DNA of 64,000 nt from Chlorobiaceae bacterium (GTDB taxonomy: Bacteria > Bacteroidota > Ignavibacteria > Ignavibacteriales > Ignavibacteriaceae): NCBI GenBank assembly GCA_013824085.1, contig PNNF01000012.1, positions 1-64,000 of the forward strand. Reading direction: 5' to 3'. A model generated the notes under the pieces. The model saw only the letters and a program-made list of their open reading frames with translations, was not told the DNA's origin and did not search any database. The translations under genes were made by a program, and so were the position numbers. This document shows positions 44,889 to 53,853 of the stretch, in pieces; positions within the stretch are counted from its first letter, which is position 1, and every line of letters starts with the position of its first letter.

Positions 44889-46385
44889 TTAATTAAATGA
44901 TATTTTATTTCGCAAAGATCTAACTAAACTTGAAACTTTTAGAGCGAAATCAAAGTCGTTCGCTTTTTCAGCTTTTTTTAAATATTCAATGGCCTCAGAA
45001 TATTTTTTTTTCTCAATACTATTTTTTGCGAGGAAATAAAAAGCCAATGGAGTAACCCATTTTTCATTTTCAAATTTCATCTCTGTAACTAACTCAGCAA
45101 AATAGAAAGATTGATCATATTTATTTAGGTCAAAACTAGCATCTGCTAAAAAAAGTAGAGCAACATTCAGATATTTATTGTTAGCATCATTTTTAATAAA
45201 AGCAGAGAGTGAATCGTAAGCTTTTTGGCTCTGGTTATTTTCAATTTGATTTTGAACTCGAATTAAAAATTTATCATTCTCCGATAAATTTTCTGTCAAG
45301 AACTCCGTCCCTCTTCTTGCTGCGTAAATGTCATCGTCAAGTCCAAGATTTCCTTTGCCAGAATTCTTAAAATAAATTTTTGAATTATTCTCATCGCCTA
45401 ACATTGCATAGCAAATACCCATCCTCAATGAAGCAATACCAGTGTAGTCATTTGATTTAGTTGAATTCAAAAATATTTTATAATATTCTATTGCTTCGAG
45501 AAAATTGTTTCTTCTAAAATTGACATCACCAAGTAAAAAATTTGAGTAGGAAATAATCTGAGAAAAATTTTCATTTTTATCATTTGAAATTTTTACTAAT
45601 TTTTTTTCAGCGGATCGTAAATCTCTCAACTTCATATTTGTAACGGCAAGTGAATAAGCAAACAAAATATTTGCGGGGAATTTTTGATTGAGATTTTTTA
45701 ACAGTTGTTCAGCTTTTTGATTTTCAGAAAAAAATTCGGAATAAATTTGCGACAAATAATATTCAGCTTCAACTTTTACTAAATCACCTTTTTGTGCAGC
45801 AATTACTAAATATTCGATTCCTTCTTTATTGTCAGCACTGTAACCAATCATATTTAATGCCCACTTGAACGTTGATGGAACTTGACTTAAAGCAAACTTA
45901 AAAAGTCCCAGCCCAAGATATGCATCGTAAAATTTTGGATTTAATTTTATTAGATCATTTAAATAAGAATTTGAATTCTTACTCGACCAAATCATCTCAA
46001 GAAATTTTTCTGATTTTCCAAAAGCGATAGATCGATAACCATTGTTTGCACCTAAGACAAAAAGTGCTGTCTGATCGTTTTCATTTTTTTCCAAACTCTT
46101 TTCAGCCATTGAAATTGCAAAATCAGAATAACGAATAAAAGCTTTGTAATCATTTTCATCATTGCTTCCCAAAAATTTCCAAAGATAGATAGATGAGAAG
46201 TAATGATAACCACGCGGGTCTGCGGGATGTTTTTTTATTATGTTATCAAAAAGTTCTGCTGCTTTGTCCATTTCAAAATTATAGACATGACGTAATCCAA
46301 TCCTTATTTGATTTTGAACTTGCTCGACTGCGTATAACTGTACAGAAAGGAATGTAAGTGCAATAAGGAAAAAATATTTTTTCAT
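44889..46385 (-). CDS. Exported tetratricopeptide-repeat protein
   Basis: 498 residues with a signal peptide (about 1-19, VQLYAVEQ). Nearly the whole chain is helical repeats of the TPR type: AAELFDNIIKKHPADPRGYHYFSSIY near the start, AIEYYKIFLNSTKSNDYTGIASLRMGICYAMLGDENNSKIYF in the middle, and EAIEYLKKAEKAN at the end. It should be a periplasmic or outer-membrane-facing scaffold protein. The gene starts three bases after pyrG and is cotranscribed with it, although no functional link is obvious. Not further recognised. Confidence 0.85.
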   Translation of the reverse strand: MKKYFFLIALTFLSVQLYAVEQVQNQIRIGLRHVYNFEMDKAAELFDNIIKKHPADPRGYHYFSSIYLWKFLGSNDENDYKAFIRYSDFAISMAEKSLEKNENDQTALFVLGANNGYRSIAFGKSEKFLEMIWSSKNSNSYLNDLIKLNPKFYDAYLGLGLFKFALSQVPSTFKWALNMIGYSADNKEGIEYLVIAAQKGDLVKVEAEYYLSQIYSEFFSENQKAEQLLKNLNQKFPANILFAYSLAVTNMKLRDLRSAEKKLVKISNDKNENFSQIISYSNFLLGDVNFRRNNFLEAIEYYKIFLNSTKSNDYTGIASLRMGICYAMLGDENNSKIYFKNSGKGNLGLDDDIYAARRGTEFLTENLSENDKFLIRVQNQIENNQSQKAYDSLSAFIKNDANNKYLNVALLFLADASFDLNKYDQSFYFAELVTEMKFENEKWVTPLAFYFLAKNSIEKKKYSEAIEYLKKAEKANDFDFALKVSSLVRSLRNKISFN

Positions 46386-46388
46386 AAT

Positions 46389-48014
46389 TTATTTTAAGAC
46401 GCTCTCCGAATAATTTAATGAGGCTTTAACAAAATCTCTAAAGAGTGGATGTGCTTTTGTTGCACGTGATTTTAATTCAGGATGGAATTGACAACCGACA
46501 AACCAAGGATGAGAAGATAACTCCAACATCTCGACCAATTCTCTATCAGGCGATAGTCCGCTAAAAATCATTCCATTGCTTGTCAATTCATTTCTGAATT
46601 TATTATTAACTTCGTATCTATGTCGATGTCGTTCAGTAATATAATTTGTTTTATATGCTTCGTGTGCTTTAGTATTTTTTTCTATGTAACAAGGATAAGC
46701 TCCAAGTCGCATCGTTCCACCTAAATTTTTCACATCTTTTTGGTTCGGCATAATATCAATCACATTAAATCGATTCTTCTTGAACTCAGTGCTTGAAGCA
46801 TTTTTGATTCCACAAACATTTCGAGCAAACTCAATAACTGCGCATTGCAATCCTAAACAGATTCCAAAAAATGGAATATTATTTTCTCTTGCAAATTTGA
46901 TTGTATTTATTTTACCTTCAATTCCTCTTTCACCAAATCCACCGGGAACTAAGATACCGCTGCAACCTTTGAACAACTCAGAAAGATTTTCAAACTCACA
47001 AGCTTCTGAATTGACCCATCTTATTTTTACTTTTGCATTATTCTCAGAACCCGCATGAACAAAGGCTTCTATTATCGACTTGTATGCATCCAAATGTTCG
47101 GAATATTTACCACAAACAGCAATTTCAACTTCTTTTTCAGGATTATTAATACGATATAAAAAATTTTCCCACTCATCTAATTTTAATTTACGATCCGGCA
47201 ATCCAAGTCTTTTAAGAACCGTTTGATCAAATTTTTCTTTATAAAAAACCATAGGCACTTCATAAATACTTTTGCAATCATAAGCTGAAATAACAGCCTT
47301 CGGTTCTACATTACAAAAAAGAGAAATTTTTTCTCTAATCTCAATAGGTAATTTTTCTTCGGAGCGACAAATTAAAATATCGGGTTGAATTCCTAACTCT
47401 AAAAGATTTTTTACTGAATGTTGAGTTGGTTTAGTTTTTAATTCTTGCGCTGATCGAATATAAGGCACTAATGTTACGTGCATCGTTAAAGCATTTTTTC
47501 TTCCAACTTGAAGTATCATCTGTCTCATAGCTTCGATGAATGGAAGACTTTCAATATCGCCAACAGTCCCGCCAATCTCAGTAATGATAATATCATAATC
47601 GTCAAGCTCAGCAAGGCGACTCATTCTCATTTTAATTTCGTCAGTGATGTGTGGTATGACCTGCACAGTTGCACCTAAGAAATCTCCACGGCGTTCTTTT
47701 GAAATTACTTCAAAGTAAACTTGTCCCGTAGTAGTGTTATTGGATTTGGTCATATTGACATCTAAGAATCTTTCATAGTGTCCTAGATCCAAATCTGCTT
47801 CGGCGCCGTCATCAGTAACATAAACCTCGCCATGCTGATAAGGACTCATTGTGCCGGGGTCAACATTTATGTAAGGGTCGAATTTTTGAATAGTAACTTT
47901 GAAACCACGAAGTTTTAGAAGAAGCCCCAATGATGAAGCTGCAATTCCTTTACCAAGCGAAGAAACTACTCCACCTGTAATGAAAATATATTTTACTTTA
48001 TTTTTAACCGACAT
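46389..48014 (-). CDS. pyrG: CTP synthase
   Basis: 541 residues. It aminates UTP to CTP using glutamine. The amidoligase half begins [20 protein letters not shown], with [36 protein letters not shown]. The glutamine amidotransferase half has GGFGERG, the nucleophile in [12 protein letters not shown] and the histidine of QFHPELKSR. All catalytic parts are intact and the length is typical. A Bacteroidota-type promoter precedes it, and a TPR protein gene follows three bases later. Confidence 0.98.
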   Translation of the reverse strand: MSVKNKVKYIFITGGVVSSLGKGIAASSLGLLLKLRGFKVTIQKFDPYINVDPGTMSPYQHGEVYVTDDGAEADLDLGHYERFLDVNMTKSNNTTTGQVYFEVISKERRGDFLGATVQVIPHITDEIKMRMSRLAELDDYDIIITEIGGTVGDIESLPFIEAMRQMILQVGRKNALTMHVTLVPYIRSAQELKTKPTQHSVKNLLELGIQPDILICRSEEKLPIEIREKISLFCNVEPKAVISAYDCKSIYEVPMVFYKEKFDQTVLKRLGLPDRKLKLDEWENFLYRINNPEKEVEIAVCGKYSEHLDAYKSIIEAFVHAGSENNAKVKIRWVNSEACEFENLSELFKGCSGILVPGGFGERGIEGKINTIKFARENNIPFFGICLGLQCAVIEFARNVCGIKNASSTEFKKNRFNVIDIMPNQKDVKNLGGTMRLGAYPCYIEKNTKAHEAYKTNYITERHRHRYEVNNKFRNELTSNGMIFSGLSPDRELVEMLELSSHPWFVGCQFHPELKSRATKAHPLFRDFVKASLNYSESVLK

Positions 48015-48030
48015 GAAAAGTTTTTGCTTT

Positions 48031-48060
48031 CAAATATAAGTGCAAGAATTGAAATATCAA
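48031..48060 (-). promoter_or_regulatory. Promoter of pyrG
   Basis: On the minus strand: TTG, 19 bases, TATATTTG, an exact TAnnTTTG box with correct spacing. It lies between the gltA terminator and the pyrG start, leaving a leader of roughly ten bases, so pyrG is very likely transcribed from here. Confidence 0.65.
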
Positions 48061-48069
48061 TTATTATTC

Positions 48070-48099
48070 AAAAAAAAAGCTGTCCGCAGACAGCTTTTA
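48070..48099 (-). terminator. Intrinsic terminator after citrate synthase
   Basis: AAAAGCTGTC and GACAGCTTTT (48075-48098) make a perfect ten-base stem around a four-base CGCA loop. On the minus strand it is followed by a run of eight T, so it should end the gltA transcript before pyrG. Confidence 0.88.
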
Positions 48100-48113
48100 A
48101 GCTAAATTTATTA

Positions 48114-49397
48114 CTAAGAATTGTTAGCCACTAAATTTTTGACGAATTCAGTAGTTACAGATTTTGGTCTAATAAGTGGAAGCATCATTCCACGATTCAT
48201 TACAGCTTGCGATGCAAAACCAAGTGCTCTTGATAATGCAAAGATGTTTGTGTAATATAAAAATTCTCTTACACCATAATGATACAAAAGTGCTCCTGAT
48301 ATAGCGTCGATATTTGGCCAAGGATCTTTTATTTTTTCTATAGTCTTCAAAATATCGGGAACAGTTTCAAATACTAATTTTACTGATTGAAAGATTGGTT
48401 CATCTGCACAATATTTATTTCCATACTTCATGAATGCTTCAAAGCGTGGATCAACAATTCTTAAAATTGCATGACCATAACCCGGAATAACTTTTCCTGC
48501 TTTTAGAGTTTCAGTTACGAATTGAATCAAATCTTCTTTAGTTGGAACGCCATTATATTTTTGATTTAATTTTATAATCCAATCGATACATTCTTGATTT
48601 GCTCTTCCGTGAAGCGGGCCTGCTAATCCATTAAATCCAGCGGACATCGAGTAATAAAGATCTGAGAGAGCTGAATTAACAGTAGCTGAGGTTAATGAAC
48701 TAACGTTACCACCTTCATGATCACAATGACAAACGAGGAATAATCTAAACAAATTATATATTTCTGTATTCTTATGATCGAGTCCCATCATATAAAGAAA
48801 ATCTGAAGTAAAATCCATATCAGGATCTGGTTGGATCAACTCGCCTTTATTAAATCTAAGTCGATAAATTGCTGCAGAGATACCCGGAAGTTTTGCAACA
48901 ATGTTCATCGAATCATCAAGAGTATGTTTCCAATATTCGTCTTTCTTACAACCCTTCTCGTAGTTCTTTGCGAAGACTGATTCTTTTTGCATCGACAATA
49001 ATGCTGCACTCAACATTGCCATTGGATGTGAATCTGAAGGCATCGCTTTCAAAACATCCCAAACATAATTAGGAACATTTTTTCTGGATTTTAATTCTGT
49101 TTGAAATTCGGTTAGTTCGGTTGGGGTTGGTAATTCTCCTGTAAGTAAAAGATAAAATATTTCCTCTGGTAAATACTCAGTTAAATCTTTTAGGAAATAA
49201 TTTCGAATTATTAATCCTTGGTCATCGGGTACGACCGATGTATCACAGCTTAACGACTTGATTCCTCGCATACCGCCATAGAGCTGGGAAACTGTTACGT
49301 CGGAAACTTTTATGTTTCCACTCGTCTTTACTAATTGTTGGACTTCTTGTTTCCATCCATCAATTTTTTGGGTGAGTTTTGTAATGAGTCCTGTCAT
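48114..49397 (-). CDS. gltA: Citrate synthase, mitochondrial (eukaryotic-like) type
   Basis: 427 residues, AAGGAG site before the ATG. It condenses acetyl-CoA and oxaloacetate at the start of the TCA cycle. The sequence follows the mitochondrial pattern rather than the usual bacterial hexameric one: HCDHEGGNVSSLTSATVNSALSDLYYS, NGLAGPLHGRANQE, GYGHAILRIVDPR and NIDAISGALLYHYGV. The catalytic His, His and Asp are in HGRANQE, GYGHAIL and NIDA. A similar enzyme was described in Geobacter and occurs in some relatives of this phylum. It has its own candidate promoter and a strong terminator, so it is a single-gene unit. Confidence 0.93.
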   Translation of the reverse strand: MTGLITKLTQKIDGWKQEVQQLVKTSGNIKVSDVTVSQLYGGMRGIKSLSCDTSVVPDDQGLIIRNYFLKDLTEYLPEEIFYLLLTGELPTPTELTEFQTELKSRKNVPNYVWDVLKAMPSDSHPMAMLSAALLSMQKESVFAKNYEKGCKKDEYWKHTLDDSMNIVAKLPGISAAIYRLRFNKGELIQPDPDMDFTSDFLYMMGLDHKNTEIYNLFRLFLVCHCDHEGGNVSSLTSATVNSALSDLYYSMSAGFNGLAGPLHGRANQECIDWIIKLNQKYNGVPTKEDLIQFVTETLKAGKVIPGYGHAILRIVDPRFEAFMKYGNKYCADEPIFQSVKLVFETVPDILKTIEKIKDPWPNIDAISGALLYHYGVREFLYYTNIFALSRALGFASQAVMNRGMMLPLIRPKSVTTEFVKNLVANNS

Positions 49398-49440
49398 AGA
49401 TCTCCTTTTTGAAGAATTGATAAATATCTTTTTATGATAA

Positions 49441-49471
49441 CTAAATTACTTTTTTTATCTATTTCATACAA
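49441..49471 (-). promoter_or_regulatory. Candidate promoter of citrate synthase
   Basis: On the minus strand: TTG, 20 bases, TAATTTAG, one mismatch from TAnnTTTG. It is 44 bases before the ATG in the only upstream gap. An AAGGAG ribosome site lies between. Confidence 0.4.
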
Positions 49472-49515
49472 TAAGAGTTAAAATATTTTTGAATTATTTT
49501 TTAAAATATTCAATC

Positions 49516-51654
49516 TCAATTCCAACCGAGCGAAAAACTAATTACAAAATTTCTTGGCATCCCAGGTTCTAAGAAGACTGGCGCACCTCCTACAAAATCT
49601 GGATTAATAAAAGCTGATGCTGCATATTTTTTGTCGAAGATATTATTCAAACCAAAAAATCCTTTAACATAAATTTTTTCAGTCAAATATATTTCTTTAT
49701 TTGTTCCAAAAGAAAAACTTAGAATATTATAATTAGGAACAGTAATAGTGTTTGCATCATCAACAAAATATTCACCAACACCTGACAATGACATTTGAAT
49801 AAAAAGATGATTAAAAAAAGTTGGAGTATATTTTAGTTCTAAATTGTAAAACAGATCAGGAATCCCCGCAACTTTATTTTCAGAATAATCTGCGAATCTG
49901 TTTATCTTCGTTTTGTCGTAATGAACTGAATCAACTTTATAATCTTCATATCGATTATTTGAATATGTTACTGCAGTGCGAAGCGTTAAGCCTTCATCAA
50001 ACATTAACGTTGCACCAAACTCTGCACCGATTCTACTTGTTTCTCCCGCAGTAAAATAAAATCTTCCACCTTGATATGGAATAATATCGTTCTTAACAGA
50101 AATTGAATAGAGTGATAATTCATAATTAACTGCGTGTAAAAATAAATTATCAAAATTGATTGCGTGCTTTGTTCCCAATTCTAAAGTAGTTGAAGTAATC
50201 GGTTCGAGCAATGGATTCAATGCGAAAACAGTGTCTTGACCAAATGTGTTTGCGGGATCTGTTTCATTTCCAGCGGGAACTTCTACTCCGCCGCCAAAAT
50301 TTAAAAATAACATATGTCTCTCTGCAAAGCGATAGGTGAAGCCAAACTTAGGAGTAATTTTTGTAAATGATTTACTCTGTAGTTTTACTATTGGTGCCAT
50401 GAAACTTTCGTTTGAATAAGTTATGTTATCATATCTTGCACCCGCGAGAAAAGTAATTTGATTATTAAGAATTAATTCATTCTGAACAAAAGAGCCGAAT
50501 GTATTTGCACCTTCTCTTTTATTAGTCCTGAGCGTTGTGCCTCTTCCTCCAGTTGGAGTTAGTGAATAAAATAAAATTGCTCCATCTTGATATGCTTGGT
50601 CTATTCCAAACAAAAATTTATTTTCTAAATTACTCGTAATGTTCATTAAGTTTTTATATAGAAAATTTCCGCCGACATGATAACGAGTGAAATCTCTAAA
50701 TGTATTTCTCTCCGATCTTTGTAAAAATTTCGGATTAACAAAAACCATTGATGATATTGAGTTTGACTCATCAAAATTATAATCAAATGTTAGTCCCATT
50801 CTCCCGAGTCGATTGAATCTTCTTTCACTTCGCATTTTATAAGTTGGGTTCGCCATTGTAATTGATGAATCAAATTGCTTTTGTGATAATGGACCGGGAA
50901 TATGAAACAGATTTTCCGTTGCAGCTAAATAAACACCAAGATTAGATTTATTACTCAACGCAGAATTAATTCCGAAATTAATTATTCCTCTTTTGCTTCG
51001 TGAATTTTCTCGCCATCCATCAAAATATGTTTGCGAAAAACTTCCAAATATTTTTGATTCATTAAAAGTTGTGCCTGCTTCAAAAGTATATTTGTTTAAT
51101 CCATAACTTCCAAATAATGATTGAACATTAGTGAATGGATTATCTGTGGTTGGAATTAGCGAGACATTTAAAATTCCTCCTGAAGCATTTCCCCAAATTG
51201 CAGAGGCGTTAGAGCGAATTATTTCCATTGATTTAGCAAGTGAAAGATCGATTAAATCAAATGCTGTTCGTCCATCTGGTTCTGTTTCGGGAATACCATT
51301 AGTCATAACTCTTATTCCTCGTGAGGTGCCTGCGTTTGATCTGTCGCCTGCTCCACGTGCACCAAATCCGCGTATAACAATTCTAACATCTTGATTTCCA
51401 TATCGCGATTGTGCTAACACTCCTGGCACTGATGAGAGGACTTCATTCAATCCATAGCCAATAATTGGATTTACTTTATCAAAATTAATTATCGTTATCG
51501 ACATAGGAATTTCAAAAATATTTTCCGCATATCTCATAGCAGTTATCGTTACAGGAGAAAATTGTATCTTTACAGTATCAGATTCTTGCTGTTGTGCAAA
51601 ATTTTGAAATGAAATAATGAACAAGAAAAAAACTAATGTCATTTTTTTTAACAT
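49516..51654 (-). CDS. TonB-dependent outer membrane receptor (siderophore/metal type)
   Basis: 712 residues with a signal peptide (about 1-20). A TonB-box-like segment VKIQFSPVTITAMR leads into the plug (about 45-165, EVLSSVPGVLAQSRYGNQDVRIVIRGFGARGAGDRSNAGTSRGIRVMTNGIPETEPDGRT). The barrel follows and ends FVISFSLGWN. There is no CarboxypepD_reg domain, unlike the receptor at 4871-7681. The plug most resembles FecA-like ferric-citrate or siderophore receptors, so iron or another metal complex is a reasonable guess. It is divergent from a glycosyltransferase gene and not near the Fur-Feo operon. A TATATTTG box at 51735-51742 could be its -7 element. Confidence 0.88.
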   Translation of the reverse strand: MLKKMTLVFFLFIISFQNFAQQQESDTVKIQFSPVTITAMRYAENIFEIPMSITIINFDKVNPIIGYGLNEVLSSVPGVLAQSRYGNQDVRIVIRGFGARGAGDRSNAGTSRGIRVMTNGIPETEPDGRTAFDLIDLSLAKSMEIIRSNASAIWGNASGGILNVSLIPTTDNPFTNVQSLFGSYGLNKYTFEAGTTFNESKIFGSFSQTYFDGWRENSRSKRGIINFGINSALSNKSNLGVYLAATENLFHIPGPLSQKQFDSSITMANPTYKMRSERRFNRLGRMGLTFDYNFDESNSISSMVFVNPKFLQRSERNTFRDFTRYHVGGNFLYKNLMNITSNLENKFLFGIDQAYQDGAILFYSLTPTGGRGTTLRTNKREGANTFGSFVQNELILNNQITFLAGARYDNITYSNESFMAPIVKLQSKSFTKITPKFGFTYRFAERHMLFLNFGGGVEVPAGNETDPANTFGQDTVFALNPLLEPITSTTLELGTKHAINFDNLFLHAVNYELSLYSISVKNDIIPYQGGRFYFTAGETSRIGAEFGATLMFDEGLTLRTAVTYSNNRYEDYKVDSVHYDKTKINRFADYSENKVAGIPDLFYNLELKYTPTFFNHLFIQMSLSGVGEYFVDDANTITVPNYNILSFSFGTNKEIYLTEKIYVKGFFGLNNIFDKKYAASAFINPDFVGGAPVFLEPGMPRNFVISFSLGWN

Positions 51655-51820
51655 ACTAAATCCTCAATAAAATCAGATTGGAATTGACGTAGAATATTTA
51701 ATAATTATATCGTTACTCTGTATAATTTTAATTGCAAATATAATTCATTCTGAAAGTATTAAAAAAGTCTTTTCGGAATCAAGATTTGTTGCTGATAATT
51801 TTTCTAAGGTTTCTGTTGTT

Positions 51821-52765
51821 GTGGCTATGAAGAATGAAGAAGATAATTTAGGAAAATTGATCACTTCCCTTTCTGAACAAAATTATCCATCAGAATTATT
51901 TGAAATTATTTTGGTTGATGATTCTTCAACTGACAATACTTTTTCAAGAGCAAAAAAAATAATTGAAGGAAAAAATAATTTTAGAATTATTAGTGCTTCA
52001 AAAAAAATTATGCAAGGAAAAAGAGGAGCATTGCAAGTAGGAATAAATTCTGCAAAGCATAATTTTATTTTGATAACTGATGCAGATTGCACTCACTCGA
52101 AAAATTGGATTCAATCAATGGCAACGGCTTTATCAGAAAATGATTTTGTTTTTGGTATCGCTCCTTTCATTCAAAAAAAATCGCTTACAAATTTAATTTC
52201 TTGTTATGAAAATTTTCGTGCGTTCTTTTTGATGTTCTCTTTGTGTCAACTTGGATTTCCTTATTCATCAACCGCAAGAAGTTTAGGTTTTAGGAAAGAG
52301 ACGTTTAACAAAATAAATGGATATGATGGGACTGATAAAACTATTAGTGGCGATGATGATTTATTACTCCAAAAATTTGTAATGAATAAAAAGAAAATTT
52401 CAGAGGTTACAAATTCTTTTGTCTATTCAGAAACGAAAGAAAGTTTTAAGGATTATATAAATCAAAGAGGAAGACACACCAAGAGCTCATTCCATTATAG
52501 TTTAGCGACAAAATCAATTTTGGCTTTATGGCATTTGATAAATCTCTTATCAGTTTTTTCAATATTATTTTTCGCATTGAGTATCAATTTCATTTTTCCG
52601 TTTCTTCTAAAAATTATTTTTGACATCTATTCAACTATTAAGCATCAGAATAAGTTTGGCTATAATTTCAAAATCTATGAAATATTTTTCTTACAAATTA
52701 TTTACGAATTGATGTTGGTTGTGAATTTATTTTCTTCAATATTAATCACTCCCAAATGGAAATAA
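51821..52765 (+). CDS. Family 2 glycosyltransferase, membrane-anchored; N-terminus probably longer
   Basis: 314 residues if read from the GTG at 51821. GT2 motifs: KNEEDNLGKLITSL, VDDSSTDNT, the metal-binding LITDADC, GDDDLLLQKF and the QRGRHTKSS acceptor-side motif. Two or three membrane helices lie at the C-terminus (about 235-310). The GTG start would cut off the first beta strand of the fold. In the same frame, with no stop back to 51671, the codons encode a hydrophobic helix (YLIIISLLCIILIANII) and the strand VSVVVAMKNEE, exactly as in full-length relatives, but no ATG, GTG or TTG occurs there. It likely makes an envelope glycan or glycolipid. Confidence 0.82.
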   Translation: MAMKNEEDNLGKLITSLSEQNYPSELFEIILVDDSSTDNTFSRAKKIIEGKNNFRIISASKKIMQGKRGALQVGINSAKHNFILITDADCTHSKNWIQSMATALSENDFVFGIAPFIQKKSLTNLISCYENFRAFFLMFSLCQLGFPYSSTARSLGFRKETFNKINGYDGTDKTISGDDDLLLQKFVMNKKKISEVTNSFVYSETKESFKDYINQRGRHTKSSFHYSLATKSILALWHLINLLSVFSILFFALSINFIFPFLLKIIFDIYSTIKHQNKFGYNFKIYEIFFLQIIYELMLVVNLFSSILITPKWK

Positions 52766-52835
52766 TTTTGGTTAATGAATTATAATCAACTAATTTTCAA
52801 AACTATATTTAAAAACTTTTATTTAAGATTGATTA

Positions 52836-53228
52836 ATGGATTACACACTTTTAGCGGCTCAAGCCATTCAGGCAAAAAAAATATCACTCCCCACTTATTC
52901 AAATTTTCACGTAGGCGCAGCATTACTAACAGCAGATGATAAAATCTACTTAGGTGCAAATATTGAAACGAGTTCATATAGTTTAACTATTTGTGCTGAA
53001 CGAACTGCGATATTCAAGGCGATACTTGAAGGCGAAAGAAAATTTAAAGCGATAGCAATTGCAAGTGATGCAGAAGATTTCATTGCTCCTTGTGGGGCGT
53101 GTCGTCAAATAATTTCTGATCTCTGCGGTGAGATAGATATAATTATGACTAATCAAAAAGACGAATTAAAAATATTAAAAACTTCTCAACTACTCCCATT
53201 CGCATTTAGTGACAAGGACTTACAATAG
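52836..53228 (+). CDS. cdd: Cytidine deaminase
   Basis: 130 residues. The zinc enzyme turns cytidine and deoxycytidine into uridine forms. The zinc-binding and proton-shuttle motif is TICAERTAI, and the second metal segment is PCGACRQ. NFHVGAALLTADDKIYLGANIE is the substrate-binding stretch. It is the first gene of a nucleoside salvage operon, stopping right before the tdk start codon. Confidence 0.95.
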   Translation: MDYTLLAAQAIQAKKISLPTYSNFHVGAALLTADDKIYLGANIETSSYSLTICAERTAIFKAILEGERKFKAIAIASDAEDFIAPCGACRQIISDLCGEIDIIMTNQKDELKILKTSQLLPFAFSDKDLQ

Positions 53229-53822
53229 ATGGAACCAGTGATCAACTTACAGCCAAGAGAAACCGGTTGGATTGAAGTAATTACCGGTTGTATGTTCAGT
53301 GGAAAGACTGAAGAATTAATACGCAGATTAAAGCGCGCAAAAATTGCTAAACAAGTTGTGATTGTGTTTAAACCGAAAATTGATAATAGATTTTCTGAGA
53401 ATGAAATTGTTTCCCACAGCGAGTTTAGTCACACTTCAATTAATGTTGAAACTCCCGAAGAGATTTATGAAAAATCGATTGGCGCTCAAGTAATTGGAAT
53501 TGATGAAGCACAATTTTTTTCAAAAGAAATTATTTCAATTTGTAACAAACTTGCTGATAATGGAAAACGCGTTATCATTGCTGGTTTAGATCAAGATTAC
53601 AGAGGAGAGCCGTTTGAACCAATGCCACAGCTACTGGCAATAGCGGAGTTCATTACAAAGACTTTAGCAATTTGTGTTGTGTGCGGTAATCCTGCAGATA
53701 AAACGCAGAGAAAAATTGTACTTGAAGAGAAAGTAGTTGTTGGTGCTTCAGAAATTTATGAAGCTCGCTGTCGTAAGTGTCATTACATTCCAAGTGAAAC
53801 AGATGATAAAATTAATAATTAA
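53229..53822 (+). CDS. tdk: Thymidine kinase
   Basis: 197 residues. The P-loop GCMFSGKTEEL and the catalytic glutamate in IDEAQFF are present. A structural zinc site is formed by CVVC and CRKC near the C-terminus. A lasso segment between them binds thymidine. This is the type II enzyme typical of bacteria. The start codon follows the cdd stop directly. Confidence 0.97.
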   Translation: MEPVINLQPRETGWIEVITGCMFSGKTEELIRRLKRAKIAKQVVIVFKPKIDNRFSENEIVSHSEFSHTSINVETPEEIYEKSIGAQVIGIDEAQFFSKEIISICNKLADNGKRVIIAGLDQDYRGEPFEPMPQLLAIAEFITKTLAICVVCGNPADKTQRKIVLEEKVVVGASEIYEARCRKCHYIPSETDDKINN

Positions 53823-53853
53823 ATTTTTTCCTAAATATATCAGATAGGTTATT

